From Caballeronia sp. SEWSISQ10-4 2 (GTDB lineage Bacteria > Pseudomonadota > Gammaproteobacteria > Burkholderiales > Burkholderiaceae), in assembly GCF_030464885.1 (NCBI RefSeq), contig NZ_JALPRJ010000048.1:1-64000 (forward strand): a stretch of DNA of 64,000 nucleotides. Reading direction: 5' to 3'. Below, one piece after another: positions 7,575 through 15,098 of the stretch. Each line of letters begins with the position of its first letter. Position 1 is the stretch's first letter. Position numbers and translations under genes: made by a program. The notes beneath the pieces are model-generated. The model saw only the letters and a program-made list of their open reading frames with translations. It was not told the DNA's origin and searched no databases.

Positions 7575-7784
7575 TCAAAGCGTTGGTATCCAGTCCGTTC
7601 GTTCGACCCTTTCGTCCAGAGCGAGCGTCGAGCGTTTTCCGTCGAAGTGGCACAGAAATCCCGCTCCCTTGCCATCCGTTCCTGCCACGCCGGTGCACGG
7701 ACCGATGTTCTCAGTAAAAAGCTCGCGCTCTGTATCGGTCGGCAGGAGGATTCTGAAAGCCCGTTGTCTTACTTTTGCGACCAT
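7575..7784 (-). CDS. small hypothetical protein
   Basis: A 69-residue frame reads MVAKVRQRAFRILLPTDTER, then ELFTENIGPCTGVAGTDGKG and a short charged end WIPTL. It begins about 70 bp downstream of the terminator of the toxin-antitoxin operon and ends 23 bp before the next gene, on the same strand. A weak AGAGAG lies ahead of the ATG. It may be the first gene of a leftward group running to 6027. No family is recognised. Confidence 0.4.
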   Translation of the reverse strand: MVAKVRQRAFRILLPTDTERELFTENIGPCTGVAGTDGKGAGFLCHFDGKRSTLALDERVERTDWIPTL

Positions 7785-7854
7785 CTCATTCTCTCTTGTT
7801 GTATCCAGCGGGGCTCACGATTGCGTGTGCATCACCGCCGGCTTGTTGATTGAT

Positions 7855-7887
7855 AAAAAAGAAGCCGACCTCACAAAGGTCGGCTTC
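7855..7887 (-). terminator. rho-independent terminator of the TA operon
   Basis: An 11-bp perfect stem (GAAGCCGACCT at 7861-7871, complement at 7877-7887) with a 5-base loop is followed on the minus strand by six T (7860-7855). It lies 39 bp after the toxin stop codon. Confidence 0.85.
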
Positions 7888-7925
7888 TCGTTCGGGGGAT
7901 ATCCCGGCTGGGTTGCTCTGATGTC

Positions 7926-8297
7926 CTATTCTGTTTCCGGCGCATACCCCAGCTCTCGCTGGTGGCGAATGGACAGCAACAACACACGCGTGTCTGAGTG
8001 CGCGTACAAAATCAGATGGGAGCGCATGATGTATTCCCGCAGTTCAGGCAGGTTTGCTTCACTGGCCAGCCGCAGCACGCGTTCCAACCGGCTCTGACCC
8101 TCGACCGAATTCGCGGCAAGTACGCCCGCTGGACGGCCAATTTTCGGATGGATCGCCACGAGATCGCCGAACCGGTGGATCTCGCTTATCAGGTCGTCCA
8201 TCCTGCCTGCTGCTGAACTTACGTCTTGCACCAACAAGAACTCTTGAATCGTCTCCAGCCGTTCTTCCAGGGTCTCCGCAAAATCAACACGCATCAT
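7926..8297 (-). CDS. RelE/ParE family toxin
   Basis: The 123-residue product matches the RelE/ParE superfamily: an N-terminal pair of helices (TLEERLETIQEFLLVQ and RMDDLISEIHRFGDLVA), the HPKIGRP turn, then REYIMRSHLILYAHSDTRVL and the terminal strand LLSIRHQRELGY. Proteins of this class cleave ribosome-associated mRNA (RelE) or poison gyrase (ParE); which applies cannot be told here. It overlaps the antitoxin stop by 4 bp (ATGA), giving the usual antitoxin-first order, and a strong terminator follows. Confidence 0.82.
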   Translation of the reverse strand: MMRVDFAETLEERLETIQEFLLVQDVSSAAGRMDDLISEIHRFGDLVAIHPKIGRPAGVLAANSVEGQSRLERVLRLASEANLPELREYIMRSHLILYAHSDTRVLLLSIRHQRELGYAPETE

Positions 8298-8590
8298 TTC
8301 TTGGACGGAGCACGACGCCGCATTGTGTCGCGCAGTTCAGCCAGAGGTTTGGTCCGGCCAGCAAGTGCATCCCGGAGACCCTTCTCGGCGTCATCCAGCA
8401 TGACCAGTCGGCCGTGTTCCGCTTCGAGGGCGTGGTAATAATCCAGCTTCCGTGCGTCGACAATCGCCACGTACGCTGAGCCGTTCTTCGTCAGAACCTT
8501 CTCGGCGCCTGCGACCACATCCTCCGCCAGCTCCGTCAGGCGTGACCGGGCCTCACTAATTGGTACCACATCATGGGTTCGGAATGACAT
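8294..8590 (-). CDS. Phd/YefM family antitoxin
   Basis: This 98-residue protein starts MSFRTHDVVPISEARSRLTE, the standard Phd/YefM opening (beta strand, then helix of the DNA-binding fold), followed by KVLTKNGSAYVAIVDARKLD. The C-terminal part (LEAEHGRLVMLDDAEKGLRD) is the likely toxin-neutralising segment. AGGA lies 10-13 bases before the ATG. It should repress its own promoter and sequester the toxin encoded immediately downstream. Confidence 0.85.
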   Translation of the reverse strand: MSFRTHDVVPISEARSRLTELAEDVVAGAEKVLTKNGSAYVAIVDARKLDYYHALEAEHGRLVMLDDAEKGLRDALAGRTKPLAELRDTMRRRAPSKK

Positions 8591-8838
8591 AGTTGAATCC
8601 TGTACGAAATTCGTTAACAGAAATGTACAAACATTCGGGCGAACAGTCAAGCCAACCCGTCCGCGCGCTGCTCCATCAAGTCTCTGGTTCATTCGTCGTC
8701 GAAGTTGAAGTTGAGCCTCTTCGGCGCGAGCCATGCCACCAGGTCAACCTGCTCCTGACAGATCGTCCGGGCAATCGAAAGCTCGATGAGTCAGCTCCGC
8801 CTATAGGCTTCCTCGAACCGACTTGAAATCAGCCCAAA

Positions 8839-8858
8839 ATGTAGTAACATGGCTACAT
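8839..8858. promoter_or_regulatory. inverted repeat, probable antitoxin operator
   Basis: ATGTAG and CTACAT arms flank an 8-base spacer. The element ends 5 bp before the AAGGAGG ribosome site and lies 19 bp before the GTG start of the antitoxin gene. This is where a Phd/VapB-type autorepressor would bind. Confidence 0.5.
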
Positions 8859-8876
8859 TCATTAAGGAGGCTCACC

Positions 8877-9137
8877 GTGAACGCCACGACTATTTCCAGC
8901 CGCGAATTCAATCAGTCGGCAAGCGAAGCCAAGAAGGCTTCCGCGAACGGGCCTGTGTTCATTACGGATCGGGGGCGGCCGTCTCACGTTCTGTTGAACA
9001 TCGATGAATACCGCCGCCTCGCTGGTGGCTTTACGACACTGCTCGAAGCGGTAGCCATGAAGAACGATGACGTCGACGATGGATTCGAAGCGCCGCGCGC
9101 GGAAATCGGGATCCGTGCGGCTGACCTGGACGACTGA
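8877..9137 (+). CDS. Phd/YefM-type antitoxin of a VapC-like toxin
   Basis: An 86-residue antitoxin with Phd/YefM fold: NATTISSREFNQSASEAKKA, then GPVFITDRGRPSHVLLNIDE and YRRLAG. GTG at 8877 is chosen because a full AAGGAGG lies 6 bases upstream; the longer frame from 8823 has no such site and would pass through the operator. The stop overlaps the toxin start (TGATG), so the two are translationally coupled. The acidic tail KNDDVDDGFEAPRAEIG likely binds the toxin. Confidence 0.85.
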   Translation: MNATTISSREFNQSASEAKKASANGPVFITDRGRPSHVLLNIDEYRRLAGGFTTLLEAVAMKNDDVDDGFEAPRAEIGIRAADLDD

Positions 9138-9556
9138 TGTTTCTGCTTGATACGAACGTAATTTCAGAAATCCGTAAACCGAAGACCGCCGACCTGAACG
9201 TGATCGCGTGGGCATCTTCTGTTCCGTCCGCTGCGCTGTTTCTTTCCGCCATTACAGTACTTGAGCTGGAACTCGGTGTCCTGCAGCGGGAACGGAAAGA
9301 CCCGGTACAAGGTGTGGCTCTGCGCAGATGGCTCGAGGGCCAGATCCTCCCACAGTTCACGGGGCGGGTTCTGGCATTCGACCAGGTAGTCGCACTTCGT
9401 TGCGCCCGGTTGCACGTTCCGGATCCGCGCGCGGAGCGCGATGCCATTATCGCCGCGACGGCGCTTGCGCACGGGATGACCGTGGTGACTCGTAACATCA
9501 AGGACTTCGAGGCTACTGGCGTGCCGTTGCTGAATCCGTGGAAGTCACAGCCATAA
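9137..9556 (+). CDS. vapC: PIN-domain (VapC/FitB-like) toxin
   Basis: The 139-residue protein is a PIN-domain ribonuclease. The acidic metal-binding set is visible: D5 (MFLLDTNVIS), E43 (ITVLELELG), D102 (RAERDAIIAATAL) and D123 (NIKDFEATGVP). The length and the ISEIRKP opening are closest to FitB-type VapC toxins. Known VapC toxins cut tRNA or rRNA and arrest translation. It overlaps its antitoxin gene by one base. Confidence 0.88.
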   Translation: MFLLDTNVISEIRKPKTADLNVIAWASSVPSAALFLSAITVLELELGVLQRERKDPVQGVALRRWLEGQILPQFTGRVLAFDQVVALRCARLHVPDPRAERDAIIAATALAHGMTVVTRNIKDFEATGVPLLNPWKSQP

Positions 9557-10009
9557 GTCATTCCTAATCTGACGCCTGATCGTCCGAAGTCCGGTTTCGA
9601 CGAACCCCGAATCACTTGCCCTCGGGCGCGCCCGAGCGTTGCCCGCGTTCGAACTGGCATGCACGCGACCCGGGGGCGTTCTACGCCGCTGCTCTACCCG
9701 CTTCGCCTCATCGATGTCGCCGGTCGTTTTGTTCCGCGTGCCCTACGCGTGACACGCGGCCGGCAACCGATTGATCTGTCGCATCGAGTCGGGCTTATGT
9801 CCAATAGCCTGAGCGGTAAGCGCTCACGCCGGCGTACCCGGTTCGACCGACCACATGATCGCGGGCGGTCACGCTGTGAGCCGCCCTCCCCGGCTCGATC
9901 GGTCGCGAATCAGCGCGGACGTTCTGTTTTCTAATGTTGATAGCCGGCATTATCAGCATTGAAGAATTTATGTTCAATCAACGATCGGCGCTATTTAACA
10001 TCTCATCTA
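9557..10009. other. intergenic, no gene seen
   Basis: This 450-base stretch between the VapC-like gene and the IS element shows no supported gene. It has a 16-bp perfect palindrome (CTCGGGCGCGCCCGAG, 9621-9636) and an imperfect inverted repeat (AATGTTGATA at 9933-9942 against 9951-9960). Confidence 0.5.
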
Positions 10010-11025
10010 GTGTTCCGTTCCGCTAATTCTCGTACAAAGTCTTTGTAGCTTTGCGAGGATGGAGTCAGCGGAAGCGGTCCATGTAAAAGGTTTGCAATTC
10101 TCGTTGTAGTGGGAGACGAATTGATCGATATGCTTAATCAGTTGCTTAACCGAGCCGAACGAACCGCGACGTATGGCCTTGCCGGTGATCAACGCGAAGA
10201 AGCGTTCCACCTGGTTAAGCCACGAACTATAAGTGGGGCTGAAATGCATGTGCCACCGAGGCCGCGCAGCCAGCCATGCCTTGACCTTGGGATGCTTGTG
10301 GGCACTGTAGTTGTCGACGATGCAGTGCACGTCGAGACCTTCGGGCACCGCCTTGTCAATCTCGCGCTGGAACGACAGAAACTCCTGGTGCCGTGACGGA
10401 CATAGTCATGCGTGACGCCCTCAACGTAGCCGAAGCCCATCGGCAGCATGAGCTGCGTGCGCTCAAGCGCCTGACATTGGCTTTTCTCGTCTACGCACAG
10501 CACCAGCGCGTTCTCCGGAGGGCTCAGGTACAGGCCGACCACGTCGCGCGGTTTCTCGATGAAGAACGGGTCGGTCGACAGTTCGAAGCTTTCGCTGCGG
10601 TGCGGCTGGAGGCCCAGCAGTTTGAAGTATCGATGGACGCTGGTCGCAGAGATGGTCGTCTTCGCGGCAATTGTGCGTACGCGCCAATGCGTGGAGCCGT
10701 CGGCAGGCTTGGTATGCAACGTCTTGTGGATCAACTCGGCCACCCCTTCCGTCATCGATCGTGCGAGGCTTGCCGGGCCGCACTTCGTCTACAGACCGTT
10801 GATGCGCTGTTCAAGGAACCGGGCGCGCCATTTACCCACCGTGGCACGCGTCAGTTGCAAGCGCCTGGCAATCTCGCTATTTGGTTCGCCAGCGGCCGCA
10901 GCCAGAACAATGCGTGCCCGTGTAACCAGCGCAGCCGGAATCGAGCGCGAACGCGCCATCCAAGCAAGTTGCGATTGTTCGGCATCGCTCAACGTCAACT
11001 CCACCTTCGGTCGTCCCATCGGCAT
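10007..11025 (-). pseudogene. IS630 family transposase, multiply disrupted
   Basis: The reading frame opens at 11025 with a helix-turn-helix (SEIARRLQLTRATVGKWR) but a lost base turns RINGL-Y into a stop near 10789. A second shift lies near 10750, before MTEGVAELIH. A third lesion near 10380 removes roughly 20 residues between YVRHGT and QEFLSF, again changing frame. DDE residues remain readable: VDEKSQC, VDNYSAHKH and LNQVERFF. The final TAG uses the target TA plus the flanking base. The protein cannot be made as one chain, so the element is not autonomous. Confidence 0.85.
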
Positions 11026-11097
11026 GCTGGTATCTCCCGTTTCGTTGATACCAACATCCTACGCAAACATAGTTCAGTTAACAACGGAACGGAACAC
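10010..11097 (-). mobile_element. IS630 family insertion sequence (decayed)
   Basis: The 1,088-bp element is bounded by 13-bp perfect terminal inverted repeats GTGTTCCGTTCCG (10010-10022, complement 11085-11097). A TA duplication flanks both ends (10008-10009 and 11098-11099), and the empty site is reconstructed as CTAG, the known preference of IS630 elements. The only gene is the disrupted transposase. The right end abuts the stop codon of the HipB-like gene. Confidence 0.88.
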
Positions 11098-11402
11098 TAG
11101 CTTGAGCTTGGCGAAGGTGGTTCGTTCCGCTTAATCGGGATGAACCCGACCTGCAGCCCGAAGAGCTTCGCCACGCTGTTGAGCGAGTCGACGGTTGGAT
11201 TTCCCGTCCCGCGCTCAGTGTCCTGAACGACCCGACGGCTGACGCCTCGGTGCGCAGCGAATTCCGCCTGAGTCAGGCCGGTCATCTGGCGCATCGCTTT
11301 CATGGCCTCAGGAATGGTCATGTCGCCCCGGCTGATCCGTTCATAGAATGCACGGCGCAGGGCATTCTGCTCTTCACGGGTTGGTCGGTCCCGACGGGGC
11401 AT
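11097..11402 (-). CDS. HipB-like XRE family antitoxin
   Basis: The 101-residue protein has an XRE helix-turn-helix: IPEAMKAMRQMTGLTQAEFA, GVSRRVVQDTERGTGNPTVD, SLNSVAKLFGLQVGF. This matches HipB-type DNA-binding antitoxins. It overlaps the 3' end of the HipA-like gene by 29 bp and follows it, the reverse of the classic hipBA order. The IS630 insertion falls within the TA of its TAG stop; the first base of the IS recreates TAG, so the protein is not truncated. Confidence 0.82.
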   Translation of the reverse strand: MPRRDRPTREEQNALRRAFYERISRGDMTIPEAMKAMRQMTGLTQAEFAAHRGVSRRVVQDTERGTGNPTVDSLNSVAKLFGLQVGFIPIKRNEPPSPSSS

Positions 11403-12681
11403 GATAAGCCTCTGGCGGTTGAAGGGCTTTCAGTTGTCGGACCTGCGTATCAACGTTCTGCGTCAGGAACTCGATGATGTCTTGATCAGCGCCCTGCTCT
11501 TCCATGATGTCGGGCAGGCGTTCGATCTGCGCGGCAAAGCGGCTCAATTCGAAGGCGAGCATTCGGCGCTCGTGCTCAGGTACAGGCAGCGCCGCAAGCA
11601 CGTCGGCCCAGTCCGTTATCTCAACCCGGGTGTCTGGCCGATACCATCTCAGCGCACGTGGAATCACCTCGGGATCGAGGTACATCGGCGCGAAGTCGAA
11701 CAGGGGTGTGAGCCGAACTTTGCCTTCGACCCACTGCACGGCTGTATTGCGCGCGTGATTGTCCGTGTTGCGCATCGCCAGATTGAGCACATCGCGCTTG
11801 ATGAATTCGAGCGTTTCGGCTGATGGATCGGTCACCACCTTGCGGATCCAGGCCACGACCTCGAAGAGGCTCGGACGCAGGTCAAAGCCTGTTAGCCCCA
11901 GAATAGATGCCACGCTTTCCTGATGGAGGCGCACGACTTTCCCGTTGCTCGCGATCCGGTCAAAGCGCGGGACCAGCAGAACGTCTCCGTGAAGGCTTGG
12001 CAACTCCGCGTGCGTGCGGATACCCAGCGCGGCGGCCACCCGCATGTACGCCGCTTCATTGCGCAGGATCTTGTTGTCGGCCGCGCTATTGCCGCGCGGC
12101 AATTTCGCGATCAGATGCTGGGTAGCGTCGGCATCGGGCAGGATGGCATCACCGTGCAGCAGGCCCGCTCGGTCCCGCGTTAGAAGGTATTTCGGCGCCG
12201 CACCCTGAACCCCCGTGGTGCCGGTGCTCAGCATCCCGTGCAGGAACATCCTTTCCTTGAACTCCGCGCTGCGCAAGACGACGTCGTCCGTCGTCAGGCC
12301 GGGCAGGCCGCGCGCGGCCGGATGCCGGGCCACGTGCGTCTCAAAATAGTCGACCGCCTCGGCAACTCGGATTCGGCCGACTGGATTGAAGGCGCCCGCG
12401 CAGATCAGCGGGAAGTCCGCGTCAGGGCCATCCTGTAGTTTCAGCTCGCCCAACAGGAAGCGACGGCCGGCACCCTGCGGTACGAGGTCGTAGAGGAAGG
12501 CGGGCATGGTCTTGGCTGCGCGGATATCCGTATCGACGGGCTCAGCCAGTGATAGCGGAGCGTCCGTGTGGTCGACGGCATACATAACCAGATGGTTCCA
12601 CTGGCAAAGGCCGCTGTTGAGTTCGATCTGAGCGCAGTCGACCCAGTGGTCATCTAGGAATATTTGCAAGGTGCAATCCAT
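11374..12681 (-). CDS. HipA-like serine/threonine kinase toxin
   Basis: This 435-residue protein is a HipA family kinase. The N-terminal subdomain 1 is followed by a glycine-rich loop GVQGAAPKYLL (157-167), the catalytic segment NTDNHARN (305-312) and the Mg-binding PLFDFAP (326-332). HipA kinases phosphorylate glutamyl- or other aminoacyl-tRNA synthetases and cause growth arrest. AAGGAG precedes the ATG by 6 bases. The catalytic residues look intact, and the cognate HTH antitoxin is downstream rather than upstream. Confidence 0.88.
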   Translation of the reverse strand: MDCTLQIFLDDHWVDCAQIELNSGLCQWNHLVMYAVDHTDAPLSLAEPVDTDIRAAKTMPAFLYDLVPQGAGRRFLLGELKLQDGPDADFPLICAGAFNPVGRIRVAEAVDYFETHVARHPAARGLPGLTTDDVVLRSAEFKERMFLHGMLSTGTTGVQGAAPKYLLTRDRAGLLHGDAILPDADATQHLIAKLPRGNSAADNKILRNEAAYMRVAAALGIRTHAELPSLHGDVLLVPRFDRIASNGKVVRLHQESVASILGLTGFDLRPSLFEVVAWIRKVVTDPSAETLEFIKRDVLNLAMRNTDNHARNTAVQWVEGKVRLTPLFDFAPMYLDPEVIPRALRWYRPDTRVEITDWADVLAALPVPEHERRMLAFELSRFAAQIERLPDIMEEQGADQDIIEFLTQNVDTQVRQLKALQPPEAYHAPSGPTNP

Positions 12682-13257
12682 GGGGCAACTCCTTGTGCAT
12701 CATAAATGTAGCACGACGGGCCGATCCAATGGTAATGCGCTTCTTATAAGCGGCGTTTGGTCGAATTGCCAGCTAAATTGCATGAAGATCCGGCGTTGGT
12801 TTCCACCAAGCGGTGGAAACTATCCTTCGAAGTCAGCTGGAAGACGACAGCTTTGTCGGCGACCGCGCGCTGGCTCGCGCCAGAACAGATCGTCTGTCGC
12901 TACGATATCCGCGCAGTCGCATATCCAACTGCCTCCACTGCGTGTTTGAGGCATTGAATCAGCCGATTTTTTTGCTGCCAACGGATCTTCCGACGATCAA
13001 CGAAGCACTTGAGTCATGCGGATTCATTAAACAGCTTGGGCAGGCCATCTCATTAGCGATCTTGTAATGCCAGCGTATGGCACCGCCGTCCCCTGTCGCT
13101 GCGATATGTTGTGTCGTGTCGTCGCTGGGGGAAAACTTCGCTTATGTCAAACGTACATATTGAGACGATACCCAATGTCTTCGTCAGGCAAGTATCCTCG
13201 ACCGCTCCGGTTGCCCTAGTCTTTCACCCGACAACGAAATCGCTTACGGCCGCCGGT
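12682..13257. other. intergenic, no gene recognised
   Basis: The 576 bases between the HipA-like promoter side and the RES toxin show only short open frames without ribosome sites or recognisable motifs. One plus-strand frame near 12757-12957 (VELPAKLHEDPALVSTKRWK) has moderately protein-like composition and could be a remnant. Confidence 0.4.
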
Positions 13258-13728
13258 TCACTTGAAAAGGCGCCGATCCAGCTCGAAGCGCTGCTTATGC
13301 AGCACGACTACATGCTTCATGCCAGGATGTGCCGGATTGAGGATCAGGTTGTCGTCATTCGGGCAAACGACTGATGGAACGCGCATGGCGAGCCGTTTGC
13401 CTTCTTCTAGCCATTGCCTCGAAAGATCGACTGTGGAGGCCGGGTCATGATCTAACGCGTTCCAGTCATCCGGCAGATCTGGCACGTAAGCGCTCGACAC
13501 TGCTTTGTCCGGCACTTCGAGCGTGACCAGATAAAGGTTCGCCACCGGCAAGAGTCCCGACGCGTGAACGCGCGCCTCGAGGACTGCCGTTGATGCGTGA
13601 CAACATGTGTACACCACCGCGACGCCTCGCGGATTCCAGCGACCACCTGCAAGCGCCGCACCGTTACCGCTCAAGTCGTCGGCCCGGTACTTGCCAGACT
13701 TCTCTTTTGCAAGACGAAACACCTTCAT
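13258..13728 (-). CDS. RES domain toxin
   Basis: A 156-residue RES-domain protein, named for its conserved R, E and S. It has R5 in MKVFRLAKEKSGKYRADDLS, GGRWNPRGVAVVYT around residues 28-41, and E51 in STAVLEARVHA. RES toxins degrade or modify NAD+ and stop growth. It follows an Xre-type antitoxin with a 4-bp ATGA overlap. Its length is normal for the family, so it is likely functional. Confidence 0.85.
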   Translation of the reverse strand: MKVFRLAKEKSGKYRADDLSGNGAALAGGRWNPRGVAVVYTCCHASTAVLEARVHASGLLPVANLYLVTLEVPDKAVSSAYVPDLPDDWNALDHDPASTVDLSRQWLEEGKRLAMRVPSVVCPNDDNLILNPAHPGMKHVVVLHKQRFELDRRLFK

Positions 13729-14252
13729 ACGGTAACGCCATATTCAAGTCGCAGGAGAATGTCACGAACACGGTCGTACCCGGTTTGGGTATCCAACATG
13801 TCCAACGGCCGTTCATCGCGCAATTGGACATTGGGCCTTAACAGCCACTCGGCGGCGAGTTTTTCGTCCTCGAGAACGTCCTTTGCCTGTGCGTAAGCCA
13901 ACATGGTGCGCGCAGCGCGGTCCGACTCACTCGCGCTGAGCCGCTCCCCCTGTGAAATCTTGCGATTGATCGTGCTGCTGGGTAGGCGCAAACTGGCCAG
14001 CAGCGTCTGGACCGGGATGTCCAGCAACTCATTGGCGATGCGGCTGACGATCACAGCCTCCATACCATCGCGAATCAAGTGAGACTGTTCGATCTGGTCG
14101 AGGCCGAGAAAGAAGGTGAAGTCGTCGTCCTGAGACCCCAGCCCGTCGGTCCCGATATGCGCGAGCCTTGCGGCTGTCGCCGACTTCGCCGCTGAGTCGC
14201 GAACCTTTTTACTGCGCGAATGTTGCCGTTTTGCGATTGCTTCTGCCGTCAT
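13725..14252 (-). CDS. Xre/MbcA/ParS-type antitoxin of the RES toxin
   Basis: The 175-residue protein fits the Xre-RES antitoxin family: a central HTH-like part (ELLDIPVQTLLASLRLPSST, INRKISQGERLSASESDRA) and the C-terminal MbcA/ParS toxin-binding domain (EKLAAEWLLRPNVQLRDERP, LDMLDTQTGYDRV). ATG at 14252 is preferred because GGAG lies 7-8 bases ahead; longer in-frame options lack a site. It is coupled to the toxin by ATGA. Confidence 0.82.
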   Translation of the reverse strand: MTAEAIAKRQHSRSKKVRDSAAKSATAARLAHIGTDGLGSQDDDFTFFLGLDQIEQSHLIRDGMEAVIVSRIANELLDIPVQTLLASLRLPSSTINRKISQGERLSASESDRAARTMLAYAQAKDVLEDEKLAAEWLLRPNVQLRDERPLDMLDTQTGYDRVRDILLRLEYGVTV

Positions 14253-14466
14253 GCCGTTCTCCAAATGAGCAACAACTGATACCCATTTTATAGATTTACC
14301 AAACGGTAAGCAATAGATTCCCATTCGAGCAGGCGCGCCCGTGTGTGCCATTTACCGCTGAATCCCCGAAAAAGAAGCAGATTAAACAGCCCGTAATAGA
14401 GGTCGTCTCAGAATTCGGAAAAAATCGTACGCTAGCAGAGGCCGGCATCTCTGGTAACTCGCCCGC

Positions 14467-14766
14467 TCAATGCGTTCTTGTCATCGCCCTAGGCCCGATA
14501 AAGCGTGGCTCGATGGACACCAAGCAGGCGGGCAACCTCAGCTCTGCGATCAGGCAATTTTCTCGCTCCTGGTCCGCCATCCAACGTGGTGCCCTCCCCC
14601 GGCCGCTCCACGTGGCACCCGATAGGGGATCACGATACTTGGCTGCAACTGGACCGGACTGCTTCCGCGGACCGCGACGAACAGCCAGGTCTTCACGCTT
14701 GATCTCGAAAAGCGCCATTTGCTCGAAGATCCAATCGATCACGTCGCGGTGCTCAAGCGCGTGCAA
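14467..14766 (-). pseudogene. H-NS family protein remnant
   Basis: The readable part contains the H-NS C-terminal DNA-binding signature AAKYRDPLSGATWSGRGRAP followed by RWM, with IDWIFEQMALFEIKREDLAV as the end of the coiled-coil region. The normal N-terminal oligomerisation helix is missing: two TGA codons interrupt the frame just upstream of 14766. The tail beyond QERENCLI is an unusual read-through of about 25 residues. The gene seems decayed, though a short form could be made from 14766. Confidence 0.6.
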
Positions 14767-15098
14767 ATTTCCTCATGCTCAGGCGGCAGCGATAGTCGGC
14801 AATTTGCACAATATGGTCGGCTCCGGCCATAGCGGCCGGCTCGACGGATCGCGGCGTGATCGGCCTGAGACTCAGGGCCGATTTCGTGGGCGTGGCAATG
14901 GCAGTTCGCTTGCCGTTGCCACGTGTCACGTACCCGTACCTGGAAGGCCGATGCGTGACTTAACTGCAGGGAAGAGGTGCAGCATTGATTGTTGACTTTG
15001 AATCAAGAGTCTTCTGCCTTTCGCGGGGTTTTTGAGAAAGAGCAAAGCGCAGACACTTGCGAACTTCGAATCGTCGGAACATCGTAGGAGTCGCCGTC
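14767..15098. other. intergenic upstream of MFS gene
   Basis: About 330 bases without a supported gene. The left part contains the frame-broken upstream remains of the H-NS gene. The AGGAG that serves the MFS gene is at 15086-15090. Confidence 0.4.

Noticed and set aside
11097..11402. Truncation of the HipB-like antitoxin by the IS630 element.
   Set aside because: The reconstructed empty site CTAG gives the same TAG stop, so the coding region is unchanged.
12757..12957. A 66-codon plus-strand frame upstream of the HipA-like gene.
   Set aside because: No ribosome site, no recognised motif and overlapping alternative frames; kept only as a possible remnant.
5240..15000. The accessory region as a prophage or integrative conjugative element.
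   Set aside because: No integrase, structural phage, relaxase or attachment-site repeat was found; only toxin-antitoxin genes and IS relics are present.
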